Shown here: positions 51,663 through 59,982 of the stretch, in pieces
Numbering within the stretch: the first letter of the stretch is position 1
How the letters are laid out: each line of letters starts with the position of its first letter
NCBI RefSeq assembly: GCF_009827635.1
Contig: NZ_WTYW01000001.1
Coordinates: forward strand, 1,444,001 to 1,508,000
Length of the DNA: 64,000 bases
Reading direction: 5' to 3'
Source: Parapontixanthobacter aurantiacus
GTDB lineage: Bacteria > Pseudomonadota > Alphaproteobacteria > Sphingomonadales > Sphingomonadaceae
Made by a program: the position numbers and the translations under genes
The notes under the pieces: generated by a model
Database searches by the model: none
Told to the model about the DNA's origin: nothing
Seen by the model: the letters and a program-made list of their open reading frames with translations, nothing else

Positions 51663-52988
51663 TCAACGCACTGGGGCTAAGTCCATGCGCGGAACGAGCA
51701 CTTGGATGACGATGAAAGCTATCAAATAGCCAAGCCCTGCATAGATCACGATGGGCGTATAGGAGCCAGTCAATTCTAAGGTCCAGCCGGTCGCCTGCGC
51801 GATCAAGATGCCACCGACAGCGCCCGCTGCCCCGCCCATGCCCGCAATCGTCGCCACCGCGCGTCTTGGATACATGTCCGCAATCATCGTAAATATGTTC
51901 GAGCTAAAAGCCTGGTGCGCCGCCGTGCCCAGCCCGATCAACAACACTGCCATCCACGGCTCGGGAACATTGGCGACCGTCACCAACGGAAGAGCGAATA
52001 GCGCTGCAATGAACAAGGTCGTCTTGCGGGCCCGATTGACGCTCCACCCGCGCCCCACAAGGTGAGACGAAAGCCAACCTCCAGCGATCGAACCAATATC
52101 AGCCAACAGATAAACGCCGATCAAGGCCGGACCTATCGTCGCGAGAATTCCGCTATCGCCCTTCGGAAACAGCTCCATGCCTTGTGTCTTTGAAAGGAAA
52201 TCGGGCAGCCAAAAGAGGAAGAGGTACCAAACGGGATCGGTAAAGAATTTTCCGCAGATGAAAAACCAGGCCTGACGTTGGCGGATGGCATCCCGCCATG
52301 CGAGCGGTTCACCGGCGGGGTCCTCGCCATCTTGATCGATCCAGGCCCGCTCCTCCTCGGTCACCTGCATATGCTCGGCAGGCTGTCGGAAAAACCGGAG
52401 CCAAGCCCAGAGAACGAGAAAACCGAGCAGGCCAGTGACGAGGAAGGCGGCGCGCCAGCCGTAGACCCCGGCAATGCCGATGGCGATGATCGGGGTCAGC
52501 AACACACCGACATTCGCCCCGGCATTGAGAATACCGACGCCCAAGGCTCGCTCGCGCTTGGGAAACCATTCGGCTATCGATTTGACCGCGCCTGGATAAG
52601 CCGCACTCTCGGCAACGCCCAAAGCGATCCTGGCGAGGATGAATGCAAGGACGCTTCGGGCTGCTGCGTGAAAGGCTGCAGCGAGGCTCCAGAAGGCGAT
52701 TGCAATCGCTATGCCCTTTCGAGTCCCGACCCTGTCGAGCCAGCGTCCGACGATCAGAAGGCCAATGCCGTAACTGGCTTGAAAGGCCGTGACGATGTTC
52801 CCGTAATCGACCTCGCTCCAGCCAAGATCGTCTTCGATTACCGGTTTCAGCACGCCAATAATCTGGCGATCGATATAATTTATCGTGATGACGAAGAACA
52901 GCAGCGCGCAGATTCCCCAACGATATCGTCCCAGCGGCTTGGAAATTGTTTCCGCCGTTGTTTCGCTCGCAGCCGTCGACGCGTTCAT
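51663..52988 (-). CDS. MFS transporter, anion:cation symporter (sugar-acid/hexuronate) family
   Basis: The 441-residue protein has 12 transmembrane helices and the ACS-type signature (NYIDRQIIGVLKP at TM1, the RIALGVAESAAYPGAVKSIAEWFPKRER loop). ExuT-like members import hexuronates, gluconate or related acids with protons. The ATG at 52988 has GGAGG six bases upstream; the frame stays open to 53057 but without a site. A XylR-like operator lies at 53043-53056 in its promoter, arguing for induction by a sugar of this locus. Confidence 0.88.
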   Translation of the reverse strand: MNASTAASETTAETISKPLGRYRWGICALLFFVITINYIDRQIIGVLKPVIEDDLGWSEVDYGNIVTAFQASYGIGLLIVGRWLDRVGTRKGIAIAIAFWSLAAAFHAAARSVLAFILARIALGVAESAAYPGAVKSIAEWFPKRERALGVGILNAGANVGVLLTPIIAIGIAGVYGWRAAFLVTGLLGFLVLWAWLRFFRQPAEHMQVTEEERAWIDQDGEDPAGEPLAWRDAIRQRQAWFFICGKFFTDPVWYLFLFWLPDFLSKTQGMELFPKGDSGILATIGPALIGVYLLADIGSIAGGWLSSHLVGRGWSVNRARKTTLFIAALFALPLVTVANVPEPWMAVLLIGLGTAAHQAFSSNIFTMIADMYPRRAVATIAGMGGAAGAVGGILIAQATGWTLELTGSYTPIVIYAGLGYLIAFIVIQVLVPRMDLAPVR

Positions 52989-53042
52989 CCACGGCCTCCG
53001 GGACCGCTTCCGCCCTTTGCCATCGTCATCCCCCTTATTTAT

Positions 53043-53056
53043 TGTTAGCGCTACCA
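53043..53056. promoter_or_regulatory. XylR/LacI-type operator upstream of the MFS transporter gene
   Basis: The 14-base palindrome TGTTAGCGCTACCA is, as I recall it, identical to the repressor site of the Caulobacter xylose promoter. Read on the minus strand it overlaps the likely promoter TTGCGG-17-TATGGT, so bound repressor would block transcription of the MFS gene. Confidence 0.7.
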
Positions 53057-53339
53057 TATGCCGCGTCGTTCATTCCCGCAAGCATCTCACTCCTTTAGCG
53101 GTAATCATGAACTCGAACGGGACTTTCATCGGGGGCCGGGGGTTCGTTCACTCGGCGCGTTTCGCGATCCTGCCTGGCACGTGCTTGCAAGGCCATCCAG
53201 ACCCCCACCCTCAATACCTCTACCCTCCGCATCTATAGCTTGCTTTGCCGAGCTTAGCCCCTTCCGAGAAAGCGTTCCGGGAAGGGTGTTCGCACGGTTT
53301 CGTCCACTCTCTCTTGCTCTCACTGTACGCCTGACGCAT

Positions 53340-53353
53340 TGGTAGCGCTATCG
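53340..53353. promoter_or_regulatory. XylR/LacI-type operator upstream of manD
   Basis: TGGTAGCGCTATCG differs from the ideal palindrome in two outer positions. It lies 17 bases before the manD start, immediately before the ribosome site (GGGAGGGG at 53353-53360), a place where repressor would block elongation or initiation. Confidence 0.7.
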
Positions 53354-53370
53354 GGAGGGGTGTGCCCATT

Positions 53371-54579
53371 ATGAAGATCACAACTGCACGGGTTATCGTT
53401 TGTTCGCCGGGACGCAATTTCGTCACGCTCAAAATCGAGACCGATCAGGGCGTGTACGGTATCGGCGACGCTACGCTTAACGGGCGTGAACTGTCGGTCG
53501 TGACCTATCTCGAAGAACATGTGATCCCGTGCCTCATCGGACGCGATCCACAACGGATCGAGGACATCTGGCAATTCCTCTACCGCGGCAGTTACTGGCG
53601 GCGCGGTCCGGTTCAGATGAGCGCCGTAAGCGCAGTCGATACCGCGCTTTGGGATATTAAGGCCAAAATGGCCGGTATGCCCCTTTACCAATTGCTCGGC
53701 GGCAGAAGCCGGGAACGCGTTCTGGTCTATGGCCACGCCAACGGGGAAACACTGGAAGATACGGTCGAGGCGGTCGGCCACTATATCGACATGGGCTACA
53801 AGGCGATCCGCGCGCAGAGCGGAATTCCGGGGATCGAAAAGGCTTACGGCATCGCACGCGGAACGATGCACTACGAACCGGCAGACGCGGCGCTTCCTAC
53901 CGAAACCGTCTGGGACACGTCCAAGTATCTCCGCTTCGCGCCGAAGCTGTTCGAAGCACTGCGGAAGGAGTTTGGCGACGAACCGGAACTGCTGCACGAC
54001 GTGCATCACCGTCTGACCCCGAATGAGGCGGCCCAACTGGGCAAAGCGCTCGAGCCCTGTCGCCTGTTCTGGATGGAGGATCCGACGCCGGCGGAAAACC
54101 AGCAGGCTTTTCGCCTGATCCGGGAACGCACGACGACACCGATTGCTGTCGGCGAGATCTTTCACACGATATGGGACGCGAAGGAGCTGATCGAGAACCA
54201 GTTGGTCGATTACGTTCGCACCACGGTGCTGCGCGCTGGGGGCATCACACATCTACGCCGGATTGCCGACCTTGCCAGCCTCTACCAGGTGCGCACTGGC
54301 AGCCATGGCGCGACCGATCTCTCACCGGTGACGATGGGTGCGGCACTGCATTTCGACACCTGGGTGCCCAACTTCGGGATCCAGGAATATATGCGTCATT
54401 CCGATGAGACCGACGCCGTCTTTCCGCACGACTATCGGTTCGAGAAAGGCTTTCTTCTTTGTGGCGAAACGCCCGGCCACGGGGTGGATGTTGACGAGAA
54501 ACTCGTTGCGCAATATCCTTATAAACCTGCCCAGCTTCCTGTCGCGCGCCTTGAGGACGGGACGATTTGGAACTGGTAA
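53371..54579 (+). CDS. manD: D-mannonate dehydratase-family enolase-superfamily protein
   Basis: The 402-residue protein is a mandelate racemase/enolase-fold enzyme of the ManD subgroup. Its length and segments ([77 protein letters not shown]) fit ManD, with three acidic metal ligands and an Arg-Tyr-type base pair. ManD dehydrates D-mannonate, and some members D-gluconate, to 2-keto-3-deoxy-gluconate. The ATG at 53371 is chosen over GTG 53362 because of ribosome-site spacing. uxuB and uxaC partners are not in the window. Confidence 0.88.
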   Translation: MKITTARVIVCSPGRNFVTLKIETDQGVYGIGDATLNGRELSVVTYLEEHVIPCLIGRDPQRIEDIWQFLYRGSYWRRGPVQMSAVSAVDTALWDIKAKMAGMPLYQLLGGRSRERVLVYGHANGETLEDTVEAVGHYIDMGYKAIRAQSGIPGIEKAYGIARGTMHYEPADAALPTETVWDTSKYLRFAPKLFEALRKEFGDEPELLHDVHHRLTPNEAAQLGKALEPCRLFWMEDPTPAENQQAFRLIRERTTTPIAVGEIFHTIWDAKELIENQLVDYVRTTVLRAGGITHLRRIADLASLYQVRTGSHGATDLSPVTMGAALHFDTWVPNFGIQEYMRHSDETDAVFPHDYRFEKGFLLCGETPGHGVDVDEKLVAQYPYKPAQLPVARLEDGTIWNW

Positions 54580-54606
54580 GTATTCTGAGAAAGGACTCGG
54601 CGCCCT

Positions 54607-57465
54607 TCAAAGAGCGAGTTCGAGAGCCTCTCCCCGATAGGTGATTTCGCGCTGCCCTTTTGCGGCGAAAACATCGCCTTCGTCAGCGCCCTCATGGACG
54701 ATCACGGTCATGCGGCGCTCTGATGCCATTCCAGGAAATTTCCCTTCTCTCGCACCAAGAGTGAGCCTGCGAGCGGCATCGTCCCAAGTCATAGGCACGC
54801 GAGCCAATTCGCCTCGTGTATAGCCCATGTCGGTTCCCTCGTCCTCGTAAAGCGTGAAGCTGCCGTCGGCGCCGGCAAAGACATGAATCGTAAGTGGCCC
54901 CTGCGGGTTTTCTCCTGTCCACTGCACATCGGGCCCGGTCGGCACGATCGAACCCTCGCGCACGAACAAGGGCATTCGTTCACGCGGAGCATTCGCAACG
55001 AAGCTCTGACCGCCCGCAACTTTCGATCCGGTTAGTGCATCGTACCAATCGGCGCCGGCGGGAAGATAAACCTCCCGGCTTCGCGCTTCGAACACGCTGA
55101 CCGGTGCTACGAGAAGCGATGGACCGAACAGATACTGGTCGTCGATTCCCCACACCTTGCGGTCCGCCTCGAAGTCCATGACGAGCGGCCGCATGATCGT
55201 GCCGTCCTGCAAATGCGTATCCGCTGCGACGGTGTAGATGTAGGGCATCAGACGGTAGCGGAGGCGATGGTAATGCAGCAGCCCCTCGCGCATTTCGGGG
55301 TCGCCGTCGCTTATGATGTAGGTCTCTCGCTGAGGGAACTCGCCATGGCTGCGGAAAAGCGGTGTGAAGGCGCCGAACTGGAACCAGCGCAGGTATAGCT
55401 CGCGCCATTCGGGGACATGCTCCGGGACCTGCTGGCTGAAGCGATTCTCGAGCGAAAAGCCGCCGATGTCGTGCGTCCAGTTGGGCACACCTGCGACACT
55501 GAGATTTAGGCCCGCACTGATCTGATCGCGCAGATCGTCCCAACGGGCCGCAACGTCTCCGGACCACAGTGCCGAAGAGGTGCGCTGGATGCCTCCGAAC
55601 CCGCTACGGGTAAGGATGAAGGGTCGTTTGTCGGGCTGCGCTTCTCGCAAACCATCAAAAACGCCTTCCGCATGAACGAGCGGATAGGAATTGAAGATGG
55701 CCGCTCCCGGCGCCCCGGTAGTTGGCGAAGTCATTTGATACTTGCGCTCCTCGACCGAAAGATTGGAATGCCAGTCCGGTTCGGTCGCATCCATCCACCA
55801 CGCATCGAAACCCAGCGGTGCGAGTGTATCAGCCATCTGACGCCAATAGATGTCTCGCGCTTCGGCGCTGTAAGGATCGTAGAAAGTGTTGGGATAGCCC
55901 TTGCCAACCCAGTCTAGCTGACCGGCATCCAGCGGCCGTTCGTAGAGATAACCTTTCTCTCGCAGCTCATTGCCGTTCTCTGTGGTCGGATAGAATTTCG
56001 GCCACACCGAAATCATGATCCGTCCGTCCAACTCATGAACCTTGTCGACCATCGCCGCGGGATCAGGAAAGCGCGCAGGATCGAAACAGTGACAGCCCCA
56101 GCTGTCCTCGGGCCAATAGAACCAGTCCTGCACGATGTTGTCGATCGGAATCTGCTGATCACGATACGCCTGCATGACGTCGAGCAATTCGCCCTGCGTG
56201 TTGTAGCGTTGGCGCGACTGCCAGAAACCGTAAGCCCAGCGCGGCATCATCGGTGCCTTGCCGGTAAGGCGGCGGTAACCGGCTATGCCCTCGTCCATGG
56301 TCGTTGCGGGCACGACGTAAAAATCGATCGCCTTGCCAGCCTCGCTGGCGAAGCTCACCGAATTGCGATCCTCGCTCGGTAGCGGGGGGCTGTGTTCGAG
56401 GGCAATGTAACCCTGGTTCGGCTCCCACTCGACCCGCAATTGCACGGTCTGACCCGGTTCAAATTCGAGTTCGAAATTGTGGTACCAGGGGTTCCAGTTC
56501 TGCCGCCATCTTTCGAAAACCAACTCATCATCGGCGAAAACCTTGACGTAAGAAGAAGAATAGAGGCGAAAGTTGTGCGTTCCTCCCTTGCGCATGGTGA
56601 CACCGCCCGTCCAGACGACACGCTGTTCCTCTACTGCATTCCCCTGGGTATTCTGCCCGGACGTCGCGGCCTCGACCGCGGCCTTCGCTTCCACCGGCCA
56701 GCGCTCCTGATCGCGGAGATACTGATAGTCGATTGCCTCTTCCTTGCGCTCGACCACCAGCTTGTCGCCCAGATAGTATTGCGCGAGCCATCCAGCTTCA
56801 AAACCGTGATTGTCGCGTCCACGCTCGGACCAGAAAATCACGTCCGGTTTGAGCTTCTCGTAAGGCTCGGGGTTGCCGACCCGCGTGATCGACGCATTGT
56901 CCCACAGAAGGCCATAACCGCGTGTCGAGACCATATAGGGTACCGTGATCGCCATATTGTGCTGGGCGAGTTCAAGGTCCTCGCCATTGTAGTTCATCTG
57001 GCGGTTCTGGTGCTGGCCGAACCCGTAAAGCCCCTCGTCAGTGCCGCGGTTGAACTGGACCCGCGTTTCGAACCATTGCTGCCCTTCGAGCTCGACCGGC
57101 GTGATCCGGCGCGCCGCCGCATATTCGTCGAGAAGGACCTCGCCGCTTTCGTCGAAAACGGTGAGACGCCCATCTTTCAGTGCGACCGCGACCGACCCTT
57201 CGGAACCGCGAAGATAGGCAGTCCCGTCAGCTTGGGAGAAATATGGCGCTCCGTCCGGCTCGGCGACGACCATCGTCGTAGGTCGCCCTGCCGGCAGTTC
57301 CTCGGCAATGGTGACCCGAAAGGTCCCATCGGCATAGGCCAGCACCCGCACCTGCTCGTCCGCATCGGTGGTAACGATCATGCCGTGCGGGATTTGCTCG
57401 GCTTCGCCTGCTACCGCCGGGCTGCACAAAATTAGCGAAGACGTGACGACGGCCAAACATCTCAA
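54607..57465 (-). CDS. GH31 alpha-xylosidase with PA14 insert
   Basis: The 952-residue enzyme has a signal peptide (cleavage near SPAVAG), an N-terminal beta-sandwich, and a PA14-like insert at about 230-370 (RVVWTGGVTMRKGGTHNFRL segment). The GH31 barrel has the nucleophile at D559 (WWMDATEPDW) and the acid/base at D637 (LWSGDVAARWDDLRDQI). The PA14-containing architecture matches the xyloglucan-specific alpha-xylosidase of Cellvibrio (Xyl31A), which removes xylose from oligosaccharide ends in the periplasm. The start overlaps the stop of the GH3 gene by four bases. Confidence 0.9.
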   Translation of the reverse strand: MRCLAVVTSSLILCSPAVAGEAEQIPHGMIVTTDADEQVRVLAYADGTFRVTIAEELPAGRPTTMVVAEPDGAPYFSQADGTAYLRGSEGSVAVALKDGRLTVFDESGEVLLDEYAAARRITPVELEGQQWFETRVQFNRGTDEGLYGFGQHQNRQMNYNGEDLELAQHNMAITVPYMVSTRGYGLLWDNASITRVGNPEPYEKLKPDVIFWSERGRDNHGFEAGWLAQYYLGDKLVVERKEEAIDYQYLRDQERWPVEAKAAVEAATSGQNTQGNAVEEQRVVWTGGVTMRKGGTHNFRLYSSSYVKVFADDELVFERWRQNWNPWYHNFELEFEPGQTVQLRVEWEPNQGYIALEHSPPLPSEDRNSVSFASEAGKAIDFYVVPATTMDEGIAGYRRLTGKAPMMPRWAYGFWQSRQRYNTQGELLDVMQAYRDQQIPIDNIVQDWFYWPEDSWGCHCFDPARFPDPAAMVDKVHELDGRIMISVWPKFYPTTENGNELREKGYLYERPLDAGQLDWVGKGYPNTFYDPYSAEARDIYWRQMADTLAPLGFDAWWMDATEPDWHSNLSVEERKYQMTSPTTGAPGAAIFNSYPLVHAEGVFDGLREAQPDKRPFILTRSGFGGIQRTSSALWSGDVAARWDDLRDQISAGLNLSVAGVPNWTHDIGGFSLENRFSQQVPEHVPEWRELYLRWFQFGAFTPLFRSHGEFPQRETYIISDGDPEMREGLLHYHRLRYRLMPYIYTVAADTHLQDGTIMRPLVMDFEADRKVWGIDDQYLFGPSLLVAPVSVFEARSREVYLPAGADWYDALTGSKVAGGQSFVANAPRERMPLFVREGSIVPTGPDVQWTGENPQGPLTIHVFAGADGSFTLYEDEGTDMGYTRGELARVPMTWDDAARRLTLGAREGKFPGMASERRMTVIVHEGADEGDVFAAKGQREITYRGEALELAL

Positions 57466-59789
57466 CGGCCTTCTCCCGAAACCGAGACAGCGGTCGCGAT
57501 TGCTGCCGGAGCGATGCTTCCCTGTGCGTTCCCTCTTATCTCGAACTCGACGCGCTGACGGATATCATCTGAGGCGCTACCGACCATCAGTTCGATCTTT
57601 CCGGGCTCGATCTGCCAATTGCCAGCGCGGCTCCAGAAGGCGAACTGATCAGACTTCAAAGTAAAGGTCACCTCCCGGCGTTCCCCGGGCGCTAGGTCAA
57701 TGCGGGCAAACCCCCGCAATTGCTGAACCGGGCGGGACACACTGGCGACCGGATCGCGCATGTATATTTGAACGACCTCATCGCCAGCAACCGGCCCTGA
57801 ATTGGTCACCGGGACCGTGACCGAAATCGAACCGTTTGAAGCGTCTATGGCTGGCGCTGATAGTCTTAGTTCGCCGTAGTCAAAGTTCGTGTAAGTGAGC
57901 CCATGTCCGAATGCGTAGAGCGGCGTAATCGGCAGATCCATGTAACGTGTCGTGTCCTTCGTGAGATCGGGATCGGCAGGACGACCGCTGGGCAAGTGGT
58001 CGTAATTGACCGGGACCTGTCCTGTCGAGCGCGGAAAGCTCACTGGAAGCTTACCGCCTGGATTATTGCCGCCGAACAAAGTGTCTACGATTGCCGGACC
58101 TGCCTCGATGCCCAGCAGCCAGGCGGCCAGCACAGCGTCGGCTTCTTCGGCGATTTCGGGAATGGCAAGTGGCCGACCACCCATCAGCACCACCACCAGC
58201 GGCTTCCCCGTTGCTTTGAGGGACCTAAAAAGTTCGAGTTGTGCACCGGGCAACTCCAGCGAAGAGCGACTGCGCGCTTCGCCCGACCAATCGTAGTCTT
58301 CGCCAACCGCAAGTACGATCATGTCTGAATTCTCTGCCGCGCGAACTGCCTCGGCTATGCCGCTGGTATCATCGGACCGGCTATCCGAACCCGCCGCATA
58401 GACTACATCGGGATGCTCTGCCTCCAACGCTGCGCGCAACGTCACGACATCGCTCGCTTCGCCTCGTGCACGCCACGAACCCAACTGAGATAGCGCGTCA
58501 TTGGCCAAAGCGCCCACCAACGCGATCCGGCCCGCCTCTTTTGCAAGCGGCAGGGTGCCAGCATCGTTCTTCAAAAGGACAAGGGATCGCTGTGCGATCT
58601 GCCGGGCTGCCTCGCGGTGTTCCGGCGCAAGCATGACCGCTGCTTCGCGTGATGAATCGTGGTACTTGTAAGGATCGTCGAACAAGCCGAGATCGCGCTT
58701 TACCTTGAGGATACGCCGGACCGCATCATCGAGCAGCGCGACAAGCGATGGATCTGCTTCAATCGCAGCAGTCAGATCGTCAGCATAGACGTCGGCTACC
58801 ATGTCCATATCTACGCTCGCGCGTAGTGCGAGAGCCGCCGCCTCGGAGCGATCAGCTGCGACGCCATGCGCCAGCAACTCTTCCACCGCCCGCCAATCGG
58901 AAAGGAGCAGTCCGTCCCAGCCCCATTCGTCTCGCAACATCGATCGCAGCAATTCCGCGTTCCCCGTAGTCGGCACGCCGTCGACCGCATTGAAAGCCGT
59001 CATGTAGCTCGCAGTCCCGGCGTTCGCAGCCGCGCGAAACGGCGCCAAATAGGTTTCGCGCATTGAACGCTCGCCAACCTCCGCCCCGGCGTAATCGCGA
59101 CCGCCTTCGGCTGCCCCGTAGGCACCGAAATGCTTCGTCCCGGCCATCACCGTATCGGACGCCGACAGATCACTCCCTTGAAAGCCGAGAACCTGGGCTT
59201 CGGCCATTCTGCTTCCCAGATACGCATCTTCGCCCGCCCCCTCGACAATTCGTCCCCAGCGCGGATCACGAGCAACGTCCACCATAGGCGCAAAGGTCCA
59301 GTGGAGGCCGGCAGCACTTGCCTCTCGTGCGGCAATTTCTGCATGGAGACGGGCAGCCTCGGGATCCCAACTGGCTGCCATGGCGAGTGGCACGGGAAAG
59401 ATCGTTCGATAGCCGTGCACCACATCCATCGAGAACAATAGCGGAATGCCCAGCCGGCTTTCTTCCACTGCGACGCGCTGGAGTTCGCGCAACGGCGCGG
59501 CACCGGCGACGTGAAGGTAGGAGCCGACTTCGCCCCTTCGAACCCTATCCAGTTCGTCGGGTCCAAGCCGAGAATTGAGTGCCTTGGATCGACCGCCCAT
59601 GCGCTGCACCAATTGCCCGATCTTTTCAGCGCGAGTCATGCGCTGGACCAATGCGTCAATATCGATTTCATGGTTGGAAACCGATTGAATTTCCCTGTCC
59701 GCGGCTTCCTGAGCCGATGCCCCGACCGGAAGCGCAATCGCACCCATCCCCAATCCTAGTGTTATCGCTATCATTTTTGTCGAGACCAC
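57462..59789 (-). CDS. GH3 beta-glucosidase, BglX type, periplasmic
   Basis: The 775-residue protein has a signal peptide (MIAITLGLGMGAIA, cleavage after ASA), the (beta/alpha)8 and alpha/beta-sandwich domains (IGQLVQRMGG, KHFGAYGAAEGGRDY, nucleophile D298 in GLLLSDWRA) and a C-terminal fibronectin-III-like domain. It removes terminal beta-glucose. I pick the GTG at 59789 because GGAGGAGGAG lies exactly eight bases upstream (59798-59807). An ATG lies 24 bases further upstream, overlapping that site, and another ATG five codons inside. It is the first gene of the GH3-GH31 pair. Confidence 0.88.
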   Translation of the reverse strand: MVSTKMIAITLGLGMGAIALPVGASAQEAADREIQSVSNHEIDIDALVQRMTRAEKIGQLVQRMGGRSKALNSRLGPDELDRVRRGEVGSYLHVAGAAPLRELQRVAVEESRLGIPLLFSMDVVHGYRTIFPVPLAMAASWDPEAARLHAEIAAREASAAGLHWTFAPMVDVARDPRWGRIVEGAGEDAYLGSRMAEAQVLGFQGSDLSASDTVMAGTKHFGAYGAAEGGRDYAGAEVGERSMRETYLAPFRAAANAGTASYMTAFNAVDGVPTTGNAELLRSMLRDEWGWDGLLLSDWRAVEELLAHGVAADRSEAAALALRASVDMDMVADVYADDLTAAIEADPSLVALLDDAVRRILKVKRDLGLFDDPYKYHDSSREAAVMLAPEHREAARQIAQRSLVLLKNDAGTLPLAKEAGRIALVGALANDALSQLGSWRARGEASDVVTLRAALEAEHPDVVYAAGSDSRSDDTSGIAEAVRAAENSDMIVLAVGEDYDWSGEARSRSSLELPGAQLELFRSLKATGKPLVVVLMGGRPLAIPEIAEEADAVLAAWLLGIEAGPAIVDTLFGGNNPGGKLPVSFPRSTGQVPVNYDHLPSGRPADPDLTKDTTRYMDLPITPLYAFGHGLTYTNFDYGELRLSAPAIDASNGSISVTVPVTNSGPVAGDEVVQIYMRDPVASVSRPVQQLRGFARIDLAPGERREVTFTLKSDQFAFWSRAGNWQIEPGKIELMVGSASDDIRQRVEFEIRGNAQGSIAPAAIATAVSVSGEGR

Positions 59790-59797
59790 GATCCTGG

Positions 59798-59807
59798 CTC
59801 CTCCTCC
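59798..59807 (-). promoter_or_regulatory. Strong ribosome-binding site GGAGGAGGAG for the GH3 beta-glucosidase
   Basis: Read on the minus strand, GGAGGAGGAG is followed after eight bases by GTG at 59789. It decides the start of the GH3 gene in favour of the GTG over the upstream ATG at 59813, which would put the site inside the coding region. Confidence 0.65.
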
Positions 59808-59883
59808 ACCCAAAAATCCGCTTCGAACGCGGCTTTACCGAAGGTGCTAGCCCAGTCAGAGCGTAGAGCGCAAGGCTTGGCAA

Positions 59884-59928
59884 TTGACTCACCAAGGGGC
59901 ATTCAATACCGTAATGATAGCGCTCACA
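59884..59928 (+). promoter_or_regulatory. Promoter and XylR-like operator before the second GH3 gene
   Basis: TTGACT at 59884-59889, a 17-base spacer and TACCGT at 59907-59912 form a candidate promoter. TGATAGCGCTCACA at 59915-59928 is a XylR-like palindrome with one degenerate arm, located just after the -10 box. It lies 55 bases before the GH3 ATG at 59983. The position fits repression of that gene and possibly of the divergent GH3-GH31 pair. Confidence 0.5.
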
Positions 59929-59982
59929 GTTGATGCGACTTAAACAACGGGGTTGTAAAAAAATCCCGATACGGGAGGGAAT

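Noticed and set aside
59760-59773. A TGTTATCGCTATCA stretch resembling the XylR-like operator.
   Set aside because: It lies inside the signal-peptide codons of the GH3 gene and has two mismatches in the core positions, so chance is more likely.
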